From positions 29,219 to 93,218 of the forward strand of contig NZ_JAQBNR010000046.1 in NCBI RefSeq assembly GCF_028288465.1: DNA of 64,000 nucleotides. The letters are read 5' to 3'. This document shows, piece by piece, positions 44,372 to 53,370 of the stretch. Each line of letters starts with the position of its first letter. The stretch's first letter is position 1. The translations under genes and the position numbers were made by a program. The notes under the pieces are model-generated. The model saw nothing but the letters and a program-made list of their open reading frames with translations. It was not told where the DNA came from and ran no database searches. This DNA comes from Ferruginibacter sp. GTDB lineage: Bacteria > Bacteroidota > Bacteroidia > Chitinophagales > Chitinophagaceae.

Positions 44372-44593
44372 AAGTAGCAAGTATTAAGTACTTGGTGTTT
44401 AGTATTAAGACTAGAGTTCTCAGTGCCGGGTGTTTATAATACTGTCTGTACTTGTCTTTGTACTTAATACTTTATACTTAATACTAAACAGCAAATATTA
44501 AGTATTCAGATTGGAGTGGCTCATGTTTGGTGTTCTGCATAGTGTTTTTTTTGTGTTTATCTTGATACTAAATACCCTATACTTAACACTATG
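44372..44593. repeat. Heptamer array 5 (TACTTAA family)
   Basis: Phased units on one side AAGTAGC, AAGTATT, AAGTACT, TGGTGTT, TAGTATT, AAGACTA (44372-44413). Then TACTTAA, TACTTTA, TACTTAA, TACTAAA, CAGCAAA, TATTAAG, TATTCAG (44461-44509), and TACTAAA, TACCCTA, TACTTAA, CACTATG (44566-44593). Left and middle blocks are largely reverse-complementary. It occupies almost the whole 301-bp gap, leaving only the promoter of the next gene. Confidence 0.75.
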
Positions 44594-44667
44594 AATCCTT
44601 TAACGTTTTGTATGTAAACTATCGTTACAATAATCCATCTATTATAACGTAACAAAATTTACATACA

Positions 44668-45105
44668 ATGAAAAAGATCTTTACAATTTCCGCAATAATG
44701 AGTGCCCTGCTTTTAATCACTACCATGGCTGACGCCCAGTATTCGAACAGGGGCAAAAATAACCAGGGTGGTCAGAGCAATCAATATGGACAAAATCAAC
44801 AGGGTGGCCAAAACAACCAGCATGGCCAGCAAAACCAGGGTGGTCAATACAATGGCGGTAACCAGGGTAATCAATATGGACAGGATAACCAGTATGGTCA
44901 GAACAACCTGCCCCGTCAGCAAGACGACCGCCGGATGAATGACCGCAATGACAGGGATCGTTCAGACAGAGGCTACCGCGGTGATGACTATGGGTATCAC
45001 AGAGGAGGACGTTATGATCGTTTTGACAGGTATAACCGTGGAAGACATTACGGCTATTACGACCGGTATGATGACCATAGATATTACGACAGAAGACGTT
45101 TTTAA
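44668..45105 (+). CDS. Low-complexity Gly/Gln/Asn-rich secreted protein
   Basis: A 145-residue protein with a signal peptide (cleavage near DAQY, residue 24). Residues about 25-80 are short imperfect repeats of NQ/GQ/GG units (for example NNQGGQSNQYGQNQQGG). The C-terminal half is rich in Arg, Asp, Tyr (RDRSDRGYRG, YDRYDDHRYYD). The composition resembles prion-like or adhesive, self-assembling proteins, not an enzyme. No family assigned. Single gene with a downstream terminator. Confidence 0.8.
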   Translation: MKKIFTISAIMSALLLITTMADAQYSNRGKNNQGGQSNQYGQNQQGGQNNQHGQQNQGGQYNGGNQGNQYGQDNQYGQNNLPRQQDDRRMNDRNDRDRSDRGYRGDDYGYHRGGRYDRFDRYNRGRHYGYYDRYDDHRYYDRRRF

Positions 45106-45128
45106 TAAGGGATAAACCACCAAGAAAA

Positions 45129-45153
45129 AAACCAGGAGCGATCCTGGTTTTTG
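45129..45153 (+). terminator. Terminator after the low-complexity gene
   Basis: ACCAGGA (45131-45137), 4-nt loop, TCCTGGT (45142-45148), with an A run before and a T run after, so it may also serve the convergent gene. Confidence 0.85.
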
Positions 45154-45179
45154 ATTTTCAACACCCTTTTTTTGATCGC

Positions 45180-45566
45180 TTATATTTTCTGTTCAATCAG
45201 CCAGTAATGTCCGAAGGGATCTTGAAATTCCCCCTGCCGGTAACCGTAATCATAATCCTGCGCCGGAGAAATTTCTATTGCGCCTGCGGCTATTGCTTTT
45301 TGCATTACTATATCCACATCCGGCACAAAAAGGCCGATGGTGACGGTACTATCATTGTGTTGATCCGGGCTGGTTGAATTGGGCCGCCCCATGGCTTCGT
45401 GCAAATGAAATATGTTTCCATCGATTGATAACTCCGATACATGAATGCTTCCGTCATCATTTGAAAACCTCCGCACTTCAACGGCATCAAAAGCCTGTAA
45501 ATAAAAATCAACATTGGTCACGCCATTTCTTATGGTAAGGTGCGGGGCAAAAAATGTGTTGTTCAT
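45180..45566 (-). CDS. VOC-fold protein, PhnB-like
   Basis: A 128-residue glyoxalase/bleomycin-resistance-fold protein of the PhnB type (MNNTFFAPHLTIRNGV, FQDPFGHYWLIEQ). One module; a dimer would form the active site. Conserved metal ligands would be His9, Glu in YDYGYRQGEF, and others; activity unknown. Confidence 0.8.
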   Translation of the reverse strand: MNNTFFAPHLTIRNGVTNVDFYLQAFDAVEVRRFSNDDGSIHVSELSIDGNIFHLHEAMGRPNSTSPDQHNDSTVTIGLFVPDVDIVMQKAIAAGAIEISPAQDYDYGYRQGEFQDPFGHYWLIEQKI

Positions 45567-45886
45567 TTTCTTTCTGTTTGATGATATTATTGAGGTTATT
45601 TTACTGAAAGCTAAAGTTACTGTTTGTTAAGATGATCGTTTGATATGGATATTTTTTTACAACTTATATCCCCGCCTGATTTTTTTAATTCAAATATGTT
45701 ACCATTAACATTTTTATTTGTTGACATAAAATAACCGTATACTTTTTTATACTTTCTTTGCCCGTTATTGTTTTCTTTTTAAAGTTACCTCGCCCCTGGT
45801 TCTATTTACCCGTATGTAATTTTTAATGGTAAAACTTTCAAAGCCCTGCAAGCAGGGTGTAATGTTTTATATTAATTTTTACAATT
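45567..45886. other. Promoter region before the GAF kinase
   Basis: 320 bp with no gene. An AT-rich stretch with TATACTTTCTTTGC (near 45740-45760) is the best candidate for a promoter of the next gene, without an exact consensus. Confidence 0.35.
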
Positions 45887-47035
45887 ATGATTTTAGCCGA
45901 TTTGCCGGATGAGGAAGAAATGCGTTTGCTGGAACTCAATTCCTATGATGTATTGGGGAATGAATCAGAAGAAGATTTCAATGATCTTGCCACGCTGGCC
46001 GTACAAATTTTCAATTACCCCATTGCATTGGTAACTTTAATTGATAACAATCACCAATGGTTTAAGGGAAAAAGCGGTACCAATGAGACGGGCAATTCAA
46101 GAGACCTGAGCTTTTGTTCACACACCATTTTGCAGGATAATGTGATGGTTGTAGAAGACGCAACCAAAGACAAACGCTTTTTTGATAACCCTGTAGTAGC
46201 AGGAGATTTCAATATCCGCTTTTATGCAGGTGCTCCTATTCTGTCACCCGCAGGGTATAAACTGGGCACTGTTTGCCTGTTTGATGTTAAGCCAGGTACT
46301 TTATCCGAAGCAGACAAAAAATCGCTTATACTGCTGGCAAAACAAGCAAGCAAATTACTGGAGTTAAGAAAGAAAAACCTTGTCATCCGGCAAAGGGCGA
46401 AAGATATTATTGAGCTAAAATCAACCATCATTGGGCAGATGATGCAGGTACAGATAGATGATAAAATTTCCATGGCACATACGCTGCATGAAGATCTTGC
46501 ACAACGCATCGCATCTGGATTGCTTTATTTACGTACCGCGGAGAACAGCAGTAGCAGTCGTCCGGATTTAATACACAACGCAGCTAAACAACTGGAAGAG
46601 GTACTGGCAGAGATCAAAAGCCTTACTTATTCGATCGTACCACAGGCAATCAATGTGCTGCCGGCCGATGTTTTAATAAAAGAATACATCGAAAAAGTGG
46701 CGCCTGCTTTTGACTTCAGCATCACAATTAATACAGAAAGCATTGCAGAAAATAACTATAGTAATATCGCGGTTCATGCCATCGGCATTATCGGGCAATG
46801 GCTTAAGGTGCTGGCAAAAAAAAGCATCACCAATGCGCACATAGCAGTAAATATAGAAGACCGGTTTGAAATTTTGTTTGAAGACAACGCAGCCGCAGCA
46901 GAGCCCGAAAAAAGAAAACAGGAAGTGCTGGAAAGCTCAATTTATGATAGGGTAAAATCCATGCATGGCAGCACAGAACTATTCAGCTTAAATGGCCGGC
47001 AGGTGTTGAAGATTTCATTGCCGTTGGTTGAATAA
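45887..47035 (+). CDS. GAF-domain sensor kinase, ATPase domain degenerate
   Basis: A 382-residue soluble protein. GAF domain at about 28-165 (ALVTLIDNNHQWFKG, FCSHTILQD, GAPILSPAGYKLGTVCLFD). It has a HisKA_3-like H-box TLHEDLAQRIASG (His201). The ATPase region (about 265-382) lacks a recognisable N-box and glycine boxes, so kinase activity is doubtful; it may act as a phosphatase or binding platform. No response regulator is adjacent. Cytoplasmic; it probably senses a small molecule or light through the GAF pocket, but no Cys lyase motif is evident. Confidence 0.82.
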   Translation: MILADLPDEEEMRLLELNSYDVLGNESEEDFNDLATLAVQIFNYPIALVTLIDNNHQWFKGKSGTNETGNSRDLSFCSHTILQDNVMVVEDATKDKRFFDNPVVAGDFNIRFYAGAPILSPAGYKLGTVCLFDVKPGTLSEADKKSLILLAKQASKLLELRKKNLVIRQRAKDIIELKSTIIGQMMQVQIDDKISMAHTLHEDLAQRIASGLLYLRTAENSSSSRPDLIHNAAKQLEEVLAEIKSLTYSIVPQAINVLPADVLIKEYIEKVAPAFDFSITINTESIAENNYSNIAVHAIGIIGQWLKVLAKKSITNAHIAVNIEDRFEILFEDNAAAAEPEKRKQEVLESSIYDRVKSMHGSTELFSLNGRQVLKISLPLVE

Positions 47036-47241
47036 TATGCCTCAGTGTATTTTTACTGATTATAGGCCACCATTTCATACTCAATCAATAGCCGGAATTA
47101 AACTGGCAGTACATAATTAAGAGCTGAAAAACTTTTTATAAAACTGCATAACTCTATTCTAAGTTCAACAAGACCCCATATATAATCGCTCCCCCTTCAA
47201 CAAATAAACTGGCAAATCACCGCAATCCCTATTTTTACAGC

Positions 47242-47490
47242 ATGAAAGTATATCATTTTAAACACCAGGAAATTTTGCTGAATGACGAATTCCTTCCGGA
47301 AGCGCAACTGGTTGAAATGTATAAAGACATTTTACTGAGTTTGATGGCACGGCATGAACTTAGCAGAAAAAAGATATTTGAAAGTGTTGATATAATCTAT
47401 CATAACATCAGCGTCAATCCGTTGACTGTTGTAACGTTGTTAAAAAAACAGGAATTACCACCGTTTGTTTTTTTAGCCTGCCGGAATTAA
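47242..47490 (+). CDS. Small protein of unknown function
   Basis: An 82-residue protein (MKVYHFKHQEILLNDE..., ends VFLACRN), mixed charged and helical, no signal peptide. Not recognised. It has a clear start 206 bp after the GAF kinase and stops 30 bp before the convergent GH53 gene. Coding status is likely from length and amino-acid composition. Confidence 0.5.
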   Translation: MKVYHFKHQEILLNDEFLPEAQLVEMYKDILLSLMARHELSRKKIFESVDIIYHNISVNPLTVVTLLKKQELPPFVFLACRN

Positions 47491-47520
47491 TTTTATCACA
47501 ATATCAACATTGGAAGAAAA

Positions 47521-48570
47521 TTATTTTAACAAAAATGCATCCATGGCCCTGGTGGGTTTACCATCATCGCCCCACGCACTCAGTGCGTATTTACTCCAGC
47601 TCCTGGCCCCCTCCGGTTCCCAGTAAAATAAGCCCAATCCTTTGTTGTTTGGAACAGCTTTTACTTTTTGCTGAACCGCCACCAGCATATCGTAGGTGTT
47701 CTGAACTTTGTTATCTTCCCCTCCCACTTCAACCACCATTACTTCTTTACCATACCTTGCTGCCAGGTCATTTAAATTATTGCCCAGGTCATCAATAGAA
47801 AGCGAATAATCCGGATTGTCTTTAAGCCAGTAGGGATAATAAGATAAACCGATGACATCATATTTGGCATTATGTGAACGGGCGCTGTCAAACCAAGTTC
47901 TGAACCTTGCATTATTGTTACCCTGGTCTACATGCAATATTACTTTTGTTGACGGGCTCACCTTTTTCACTGCATCATACCCCTTGTTGATGAGTTGTGC
48001 CAGGCTGTCCCAGTGATCGGTACTGCCTTCAGGATAAATCATACCGCTCGCCGTTTCATTGCCTACCTGCACCCATTCAGGAGTAATGCCGGCTTGCTTT
48101 AATGCCTTCATCACGCCGTCAGTATAAGTATATAAGTCATTCAGTAATTGCGGAAAGCCATGACCCTCCCATGCTTTAGGTTTGCGTTGCTGACCAGGGT
48201 CGGCCCAGCTGTCGCTGTAATGAAAATCAATCATCACTTTCATGCCCCAATGTTTTGCACGCTTAGCCATGGCGACCGTTTCGGCCGTGCTGCAATGGCC
48301 GCTGGCTTTATCATCAGACGGATTTACCCATGCCCTTAACCGGATAGAATTGACGCCATGATCTTTTAATATCTTAAAACAATCCTGTGGCTTTCTTTTG
48401 CTGTTGTAGAATTGATAACCGCTTGCTTCCATCTGCGGCAGCCAGCTGATGTCTGCACCTTTGGCAAAAAAAGATGGGCCTTGCTGGGCCATTAAAGTCA
48501 CTGGTGTTATTATCAGCAAAGCGACAATAATTGTGCAGGCCAATTGTGTGTTTTGTATGTTTATTTTCAT
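47521..48570 (-). CDS. GH53 endo-beta-1,4-galactanase
   Basis: A 349-residue (beta/alpha)8 enzyme with signal peptide (ending MAQQ). The N-terminal pattern GADISWLPQME and RLRAWVNPSDD is typical of GH53. Acid/base Glu172 lies in VQVGNETASG, and the nucleophile Glu281 in MVVEVGG. GH53 cuts beta-1,4-galactan side chains of pectic arabinogalactan. It is the left-most gene of the glycan cluster. Secreted or periplasmic. Confidence 0.95.
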   Translation of the reverse strand: MKINIQNTQLACTIIVALLIITPVTLMAQQGPSFFAKGADISWLPQMEASGYQFYNSKRKPQDCFKILKDHGVNSIRLRAWVNPSDDKASGHCSTAETVAMAKRAKHWGMKVMIDFHYSDSWADPGQQRKPKAWEGHGFPQLLNDLYTYTDGVMKALKQAGITPEWVQVGNETASGMIYPEGSTDHWDSLAQLINKGYDAVKKVSPSTKVILHVDQGNNNARFRTWFDSARSHNAKYDVIGLSYYPYWLKDNPDYSLSIDDLGNNLNDLAARYGKEVMVVEVGGEDNKVQNTYDMLVAVQQKVKAVPNNKGLGLFYWEPEGARSWSKYALSAWGDDGKPTRAMDAFLLK

Positions 48571-48723
48571 ATGAATGGTTTGGAGTTTATTGCAGATGGT
48601 ACAGACTTTAAAAAAGTGGGGCCTGTCTGCTCTTTACGAAATTACAACCATTACATAAGTCAACACACCTGTTTCAGACATTCAGGCAAGTCATACTATT
48701 TTGTTTAAGACTATTGCTATATC

Positions 48724-50196
48724 CTATTTCTTATTTATTCTTTTAGTAAGAATAAAATTCACCATCTCATTGGTTTGCCTATCAGACAAAACGCCTCTCC
48801 ATGCCGGCATGCCTTTGGTGATTACGCCTTCGGTGACCGATTTTTTTATTGCGGCAAAAGAGTTGCCGTAATTAAATTTTTTGTTTACCAGTCCGGGCTT
48901 TGTATCCACACCTTTCAGATCGGCACCATGGCAGCCGGCGCATAGTTGAGCATATAATATTTTAGCAGTGGCGGCTGTTTTATTCATGCCCGCATTGTTT
49001 TTGTTAATAGCTACCTGTAATTTTTCAACCTGTAGAGGATACCCTTTTTTCGCAGCGATCTCTTCCGCAGTTGCGGGCCGCATTCTCAGTATCATATCAT
49101 AACTGCCTTCTCCTTGTGGTGCATTGCTTTCCGGCGGATCAACATGGGAGGTTGAAAAATAAAGGTCACCATCCGGCCCTTCAGCCAGCGCCCTGATTCG
49201 GCCATAAATATTTTTCAGCAAAAAATTATAGGAGCCGATCTTCCTGTTTTCAAAATCAATTTTCAAAATGGCTTCACCCCGCATGCAGGCCACCAGCAGG
49301 TTTCCTTTCATCGAAGGAAAAGCTTTACCGCTGTAGAAGATCGCTTCGGCCGGACCAATAGATGGCGAAAATTCCATCACAGGTGACATCATGCCATCTG
49401 CATTGTTGCGGTGATGCATCACAGGCCACCCGTAATTATTACCTTTTGTAACGATGTTAATCTCATCACCTCCCGTTGGACCATGCTCTGAATTATACAA
49501 AAAACCGGTGCCCGGCTGAAAGGCAATACCCTGTGAATTGCGATGGCCGTAAGTCCAGATTTCTTTGCGGGCTGTATCTGTTTTTACAAAAGGATTATCG
49601 GCTGGTATAGATCCATCTTCATTCAGGCGAAGTATTTTTCCATTGAGTGCCTTCAGATCCTGCGCCAGTCTTGGTACATCGGCATCACCAGTTGTGATGT
49701 ATAATTTTTTATCTGCTCCAAACTTTAAGCGGCAACCCGTATGGTTAAAAACACCGGGTATTTTTTCGATGATGGTTTGCGGATTGATTAACGAATCGTC
49801 TGCATATTTATAGCTGGCAACACGTAAAAAAGTTGTGTTATTAATACGGTAATTATATGCCAGGTAAACTAAGTGGTTGGTGGCAAAATTGGGATGAAGA
49901 CATAAAGCAAGCAACCCCATTTTTCCCTTTACTTCAATATCAGGAACATTGAGTACTGGTTTTTCTATTAACTGGTTGTGTTGCATCAGGCGGACCCTGC
50001 CGGGCCTTTCAGTAAACAGCATGCTGCTGTCGGGTAAAAAAACAATATCCCATGGCACGGCTAAATTGATGGCCAGTGTATCCACTGCAAACCAGGCTGG
50101 AACAGCTTTCGGCAACTTAGGTTGCTTCACTACAAATGCTGTCAACCCAATAAAAACAGCCATCATTAAAACGGCGCAACAAATAATCTTCTTCAT
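48724..50196 (-). CDS. PQQ-type glucose/sorbosone dehydrogenase fused to cytochrome c
   Basis: A 490-residue exported protein. Residues about 30-390 form a six-bladed propeller of the soluble aldose sugar dehydrogenase family (AVPWDIVFLPDSSMLFTERP, FNHTGCRLKFG, GPTGGDEIN). A C-terminal cytochrome c domain has CAGCH (419-423) and a Met ligand near GMPAW. It probably oxidises free aldoses in the periplasm and passes electrons to its own haem. PQQ synthesis genes are not in the window, so PQQ would be taken up or made elsewhere. Confidence 0.9.
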   Translation of the reverse strand: MKKIICCAVLMMAVFIGLTAFVVKQPKLPKAVPAWFAVDTLAINLAVPWDIVFLPDSSMLFTERPGRVRLMQHNQLIEKPVLNVPDIEVKGKMGLLALCLHPNFATNHLVYLAYNYRINNTTFLRVASYKYADDSLINPQTIIEKIPGVFNHTGCRLKFGADKKLYITTGDADVPRLAQDLKALNGKILRLNEDGSIPADNPFVKTDTARKEIWTYGHRNSQGIAFQPGTGFLYNSEHGPTGGDEINIVTKGNNYGWPVMHHRNNADGMMSPVMEFSPSIGPAEAIFYSGKAFPSMKGNLLVACMRGEAILKIDFENRKIGSYNFLLKNIYGRIRALAEGPDGDLYFSTSHVDPPESNAPQGEGSYDMILRMRPATAEEIAAKKGYPLQVEKLQVAINKNNAGMNKTAATAKILYAQLCAGCHGADLKGVDTKPGLVNKKFNYGNSFAAIKKSVTEGVITKGMPAWRGVLSDRQTNEMVNFILTKRINKK

Positions 50197-50322
50197 AACA
50201 TCAATTAAAATTTCAGCAAATGCTTTCCCTATTACTAAAAATTAAGGCGGTATATTTTGTTGATTTGTATTACTGCAAATGGTCAGCCGTTTTTTTGCTG
50301 AATGAAGAAAAATAAACATTAC

Positions 50323-50374
50323 GCAACCCCGTCAGCGGTTAATCCCGATAGCTATCGGGACTGACGGCGGTTGC
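50323..50374. repeat. Nested inverted repeat with a perfect 16-bp palindrome
   Basis: Outer arms GCAACCCCGTCAG (50323-50335) and CTGACGGCGGTTGC (50361-50374) surround CCCGATAGCTATCGGG (50344-50359). A structured GC-rich intergenic repeat of unknown role. Confidence 0.7.
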
Positions 50375-50404
50375 AGAAAAACGGATCGTTATTTTGAAGA
50401 TCTG

Positions 50405-50447
50405 CCTAACCGCCGACGGGGCTGAAAGCCGCCGTCGGGGTTATAGG
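50405..50447. repeat. GC-rich hairpin, 16-bp imperfect stem
   Basis: AACCGCCGACGGGGCT (50408-50423) and AGCCGCCGTCGGGGTT (50427-50442) around a GAA loop. It shares sequence with the previous element, so both belong to one repeat family. It may act as the transcript end before the next gene. Confidence 0.7.
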
Positions 50448-50475
50448 TGTTTCATACAAATACGATGTTAAATAT

Positions 50476-51519
50476 CTAATTCCCCGAAGGAACATTTAAT
50501 ACTTCCCCTTCTTTTACAGGCACGCCAAAATTGGGCGAACCATCCATGTCCCAGGTAAATTTTTGTGCCCGTGGCGAACGAAAACCGCCACAACCCTGGC
50601 CGGGTTTTGAATTGGCGTGGTACAAAATATAATCTTCCTTACCATCAGGTGATTTAAAAAATGAATTGTGGCCCGGCGCATACACGCCGTTTTCAGGTGC
50701 CTGTTTAAATACTGGCTCCGGCGATTTTGTCCAGGAAGCGGGGTTCATCAAATCAGCGCCCGCATTGGCTGTCAGCATGCCGAGTGCATAAAAATCCGTC
50801 CAGCAACCGCTGGCAGAATAAATTAAAAATAGTTTGTTGCCATGTACCAATACTTCCGGGCCTTCGTTTACATTTACATGCGGCACATCATCTGCATTAT
50901 TAAGATCGCCATGTATTTCCCATGGCAATGAGGGTGTCGACAATTTTGCTCTTGCTCCTTCAACGGTCCAGGGATTCTTCATTTTAGCAATGTAAATATC
51001 CTGCTCGCCATTGGCATCTCCTTCCCATCCGCTCCAGATGGTGTACAGCTGCTTTTTATATTCAAACACCGAACCATCAATGCTCCATTTATCACCGGGC
51101 GTAGTGAACTTACCTTTAACGATCCACTCCCCTTTTAACGGATCGGCAGAACTGTTTTCCAGCACCCAAAGCCGGTGATTGATATTACGGCCGCTGTCTG
51201 CCGCGAAATAAATATACCATTTGCCCTGCAGGAAATGTATTTCCGGCGCCCATAATTCTTTTGAATAAGGACCTGTGGGAGGCGGTGTAAATACCACTTT
51301 CTTCTCCGCCGTTTTTAGGTCAGCAATGCTGCCGGTTTTCCAAAGTGTGATATTATGGCCGGTTGAATTGGTATAATAATAAAATCCATTTTTGTAAATG
51401 CACCAGGGGTCTGCACCGGACGAGAGCAGCGGGTTGGTAAATGTTTTTTTCTGCTGGGCTTGTACAGCCAAACTACAGAACAGGATCAGGCCGTAAACAA
51501 ATTTGTATGTCATTTTCAT
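50476..51519 (-). CDS. GH43 family arabinan-active glycosidase
   Basis: A 347-residue five-bladed propeller enzyme with signal peptide (cleavage near VQAQQ). Catalytic residues: Asp37 (SSGADPWCI, general base), Asp148 (SIDGS, transition-state modulator) and Glu219 (NEGPEV, acid). Closest by pattern to arabinan endo-1,5-alpha-L-arabinosidase or exo-acting GH43 subfamilies, removing arabinose from pectic arabinan. Secreted or periplasmic. Part of the same-strand glycan cluster. Confidence 0.9.
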   Translation of the reverse strand: MKMTYKFVYGLILFCSLAVQAQQKKTFTNPLLSSGADPWCIYKNGFYYYTNSTGHNITLWKTGSIADLKTAEKKVVFTPPPTGPYSKELWAPEIHFLQGKWYIYFAADSGRNINHRLWVLENSSADPLKGEWIVKGKFTTPGDKWSIDGSVFEYKKQLYTIWSGWEGDANGEQDIYIAKMKNPWTVEGARAKLSTPSLPWEIHGDLNNADDVPHVNVNEGPEVLVHGNKLFLIYSASGCWTDFYALGMLTANAGADLMNPASWTKSPEPVFKQAPENGVYAPGHNSFFKSPDGKEDYILYHANSKPGQGCGGFRSPRAQKFTWDMDGSPNFGVPVKEGEVLNVPSGN

Positions 51520-51744
51520 GCTGCGGTTTTTTAAAAATGTCAGGTAATTATTTTTACTGTCAAAGTCACATAACTAAAACTATTCAAACATTTCGTAGCT
51601 CCTCCTTCAGTTGTTGCCCAGTGCTAAAAAAGTAAAAGGAAGTGACACAACGATGTTTGTTTGAAAAACAAATGCCTGTACAAAAAATATTTTTCTCCGA
51701 AGATTTTTAAACATCATTATTGACAGAACATGAAGCTAAAATAC

Positions 51745-52938
51745 TTATGCCACCAGTTCCTTTTCCACAACCACAAGGGAAGTGCCATTTTCAATGGTGG
51801 CGATGTATACTTTCATTTCAATTCCAAATGCTGCTTTATATGCGGCTTCAATGCGTCCAGACAACTCTTCGATTGCTTCTTCCTTTACCAGGTTAATGCT
51901 GCAGCCACCAAAGCCTCCGCCCATCATTCTTGCACCCAGCACGTCTGTTTCATTTTTTACAAAGTCAACCATAAAATCAAGCTCTTTGCAACTCACATCA
52001 TACAGCTCGCTGAGGCCTTTGTGTGTGGCAAACATTTTTTTACCAAAGCTCACCATGTCGTGCAGTTCAAGGTCAATACAGGCATCCTGCAAACGTTGTA
52101 TTTCTTCTACAATAAAGCTGCAGCGCAGGTACACTTTTTCATCCTTCGGCAACACAATTTCATCCAGCATGGCCAGGGTTACATCGCGTAATTTTTTTAC
52201 TTCGGGGTACTGCTGCTGCACCATGGCCACGCCTGCTTCACATTGCAGCCGCCTGGTATTGTATTCGCTGGAAGCTAGGGAATGCTTGATATTGGTATCA
52301 AACAATACAATGCGGATACCTTTCATATCAAAAGGTTTGTACTCGTATTCCAGCGAGCGGCAATCCAGTTTTATTACATGATCTTTTTTACCAAACATGC
52401 TGGCAAACTGATCCATGATGCCGCATTGCACGCCTACATATTTATTCTCCGCTTGCTGCGCCATTTTTACCATGGCCATTTTATCCAGGCCCAGGGCAAA
52501 CAGTTCATTCAGCGCAAACAGCACCGCACACTCCACCGCAGCCGAAGACGACATGCCGGCACCGGTTGGTATATCACCTCCCATCACGCAATTAAAGCCG
52601 CCAATTGTATATCCTGCTTTTTGCAATTGATCAATTACACTGTTGATGTACACCGACCAATGGCCTTCTATTTTTTGCAGGTTGTTGATGCCCGTTTTAT
52701 ATTCTTCATTCATATCGGCGGCAACAAAATGACATTGATCATTGTGGCTGATAGCAGCCGCGACATAGATGGCTTTGTTAATGGCGGCAGGCAACACAAA
52801 GCCGTCATTATAGTCTGTGTGTTCGCCAATTAAATTGACTCTGCCGGGACTGCGTACAACCAAAGGTTCTGCATTAAATATCTCCCTGAATTTACCTGCT
52901 ATGGCGTTGGCAATGGTATTATTTGTTGTTGTTTCCAT
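51745..52938 (-). CDS. galK: Galactokinase
   Basis: A 397-residue GHMP kinase. The galactokinase signature GRVNLIGEHTDYNDG (32-46), the ATP loop GAGMSSSAAVE (about 120-130) and the C-terminal GGGFGG motif (MMGGGFGGC) are all present. It phosphorylates galactose to galactose 1-phosphate in the cytoplasm. It uses the galactose that GH53 and GH2 enzymes in the cluster would release. Confidence 0.96.
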   Translation of the reverse strand: METTTNNTIANAIAGKFREIFNAEPLVVRSPGRVNLIGEHTDYNDGFVLPAAINKAIYVAAAISHNDQCHFVAADMNEEYKTGINNLQKIEGHWSVYINSVIDQLQKAGYTIGGFNCVMGGDIPTGAGMSSSAAVECAVLFALNELFALGLDKMAMVKMAQQAENKYVGVQCGIMDQFASMFGKKDHVIKLDCRSLEYEYKPFDMKGIRIVLFDTNIKHSLASSEYNTRRLQCEAGVAMVQQQYPEVKKLRDVTLAMLDEIVLPKDEKVYLRCSFIVEEIQRLQDACIDLELHDMVSFGKKMFATHKGLSELYDVSCKELDFMVDFVKNETDVLGARMMGGGFGGCSINLVKEEAIEELSGRIEAAYKAAFGIEMKVYIATIENGTSLVVVEKELVA

Positions 52939-53370
52939 GTAGTAGCTGTGTTATTATTTTTTTATTTTGTTACGAACTTTTGTTTTTCAATTGAGCATTG
53001 TTGTGTCACTCACTTTTACTTTTTCAGCATCGGGCAACAACGGATCGAAGTCTCTTCTTCAATGCAATAGCCTTCAATGTGCAAAAGCATATTTTCAATG
53101 TCACCCCTTCTTTGTTTTTGAGTACGTTTCTCTTACTTTTTTTCTATAATAATGTCAGCCCTTCAGGCCTGGTATCTACAGCTTATAACTAACCATTTTT
53201 AATCACGTTCTTTTACGGTCTGACCTTCGGTACCGACCGTAAAAACAGTCAGTGCCGACCGTAGCTCAATGCCGGCCCGGTCTCCAGCGCTTTGTTGAAA
53301 AGTAAAAAGTCGAAATACATCCCAACAATTGAGCTCGTATTCTTTTTACTTTTGACTTTTTAATTTTTAA
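52939..53370. other. 432-bp gap before galK with a distant REP copy
   Basis: No credible gene was found; two short open frames (60-64 codons) show no supporting signal. A REP-like hairpin lies at 53211-53244, about 22 kb from the RAYT. AT-rich sequence near 52940-52970 probably holds the galK promoter. Confidence 0.5.
53211..53244 (-). repeat. REP-like element f
   Basis: Core GGTCTGACCTTCGGTACCGACC with perfect outer arms TTTTACGGTC and GACCGTAAAA. A partial second copy (AGTGCCGACCGTAG) follows at about 53251. Confidence 0.8.

Noticed and set aside
51782..52381. 199-codon open frame on the plus strand
   Set aside because: Antisense to galK, which is a full, clearly recognisable galactokinase; the frame is a shadow of codon use.
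52282..52833. 183-codon open frame on the plus strand
   Set aside because: Also antisense to galK; overlapping frames cannot both be real.
52967..53192. Two 60-64 codon frames in the gap before galK
   Set aside because: They overlap each other, and have no start signal or recognisable product.
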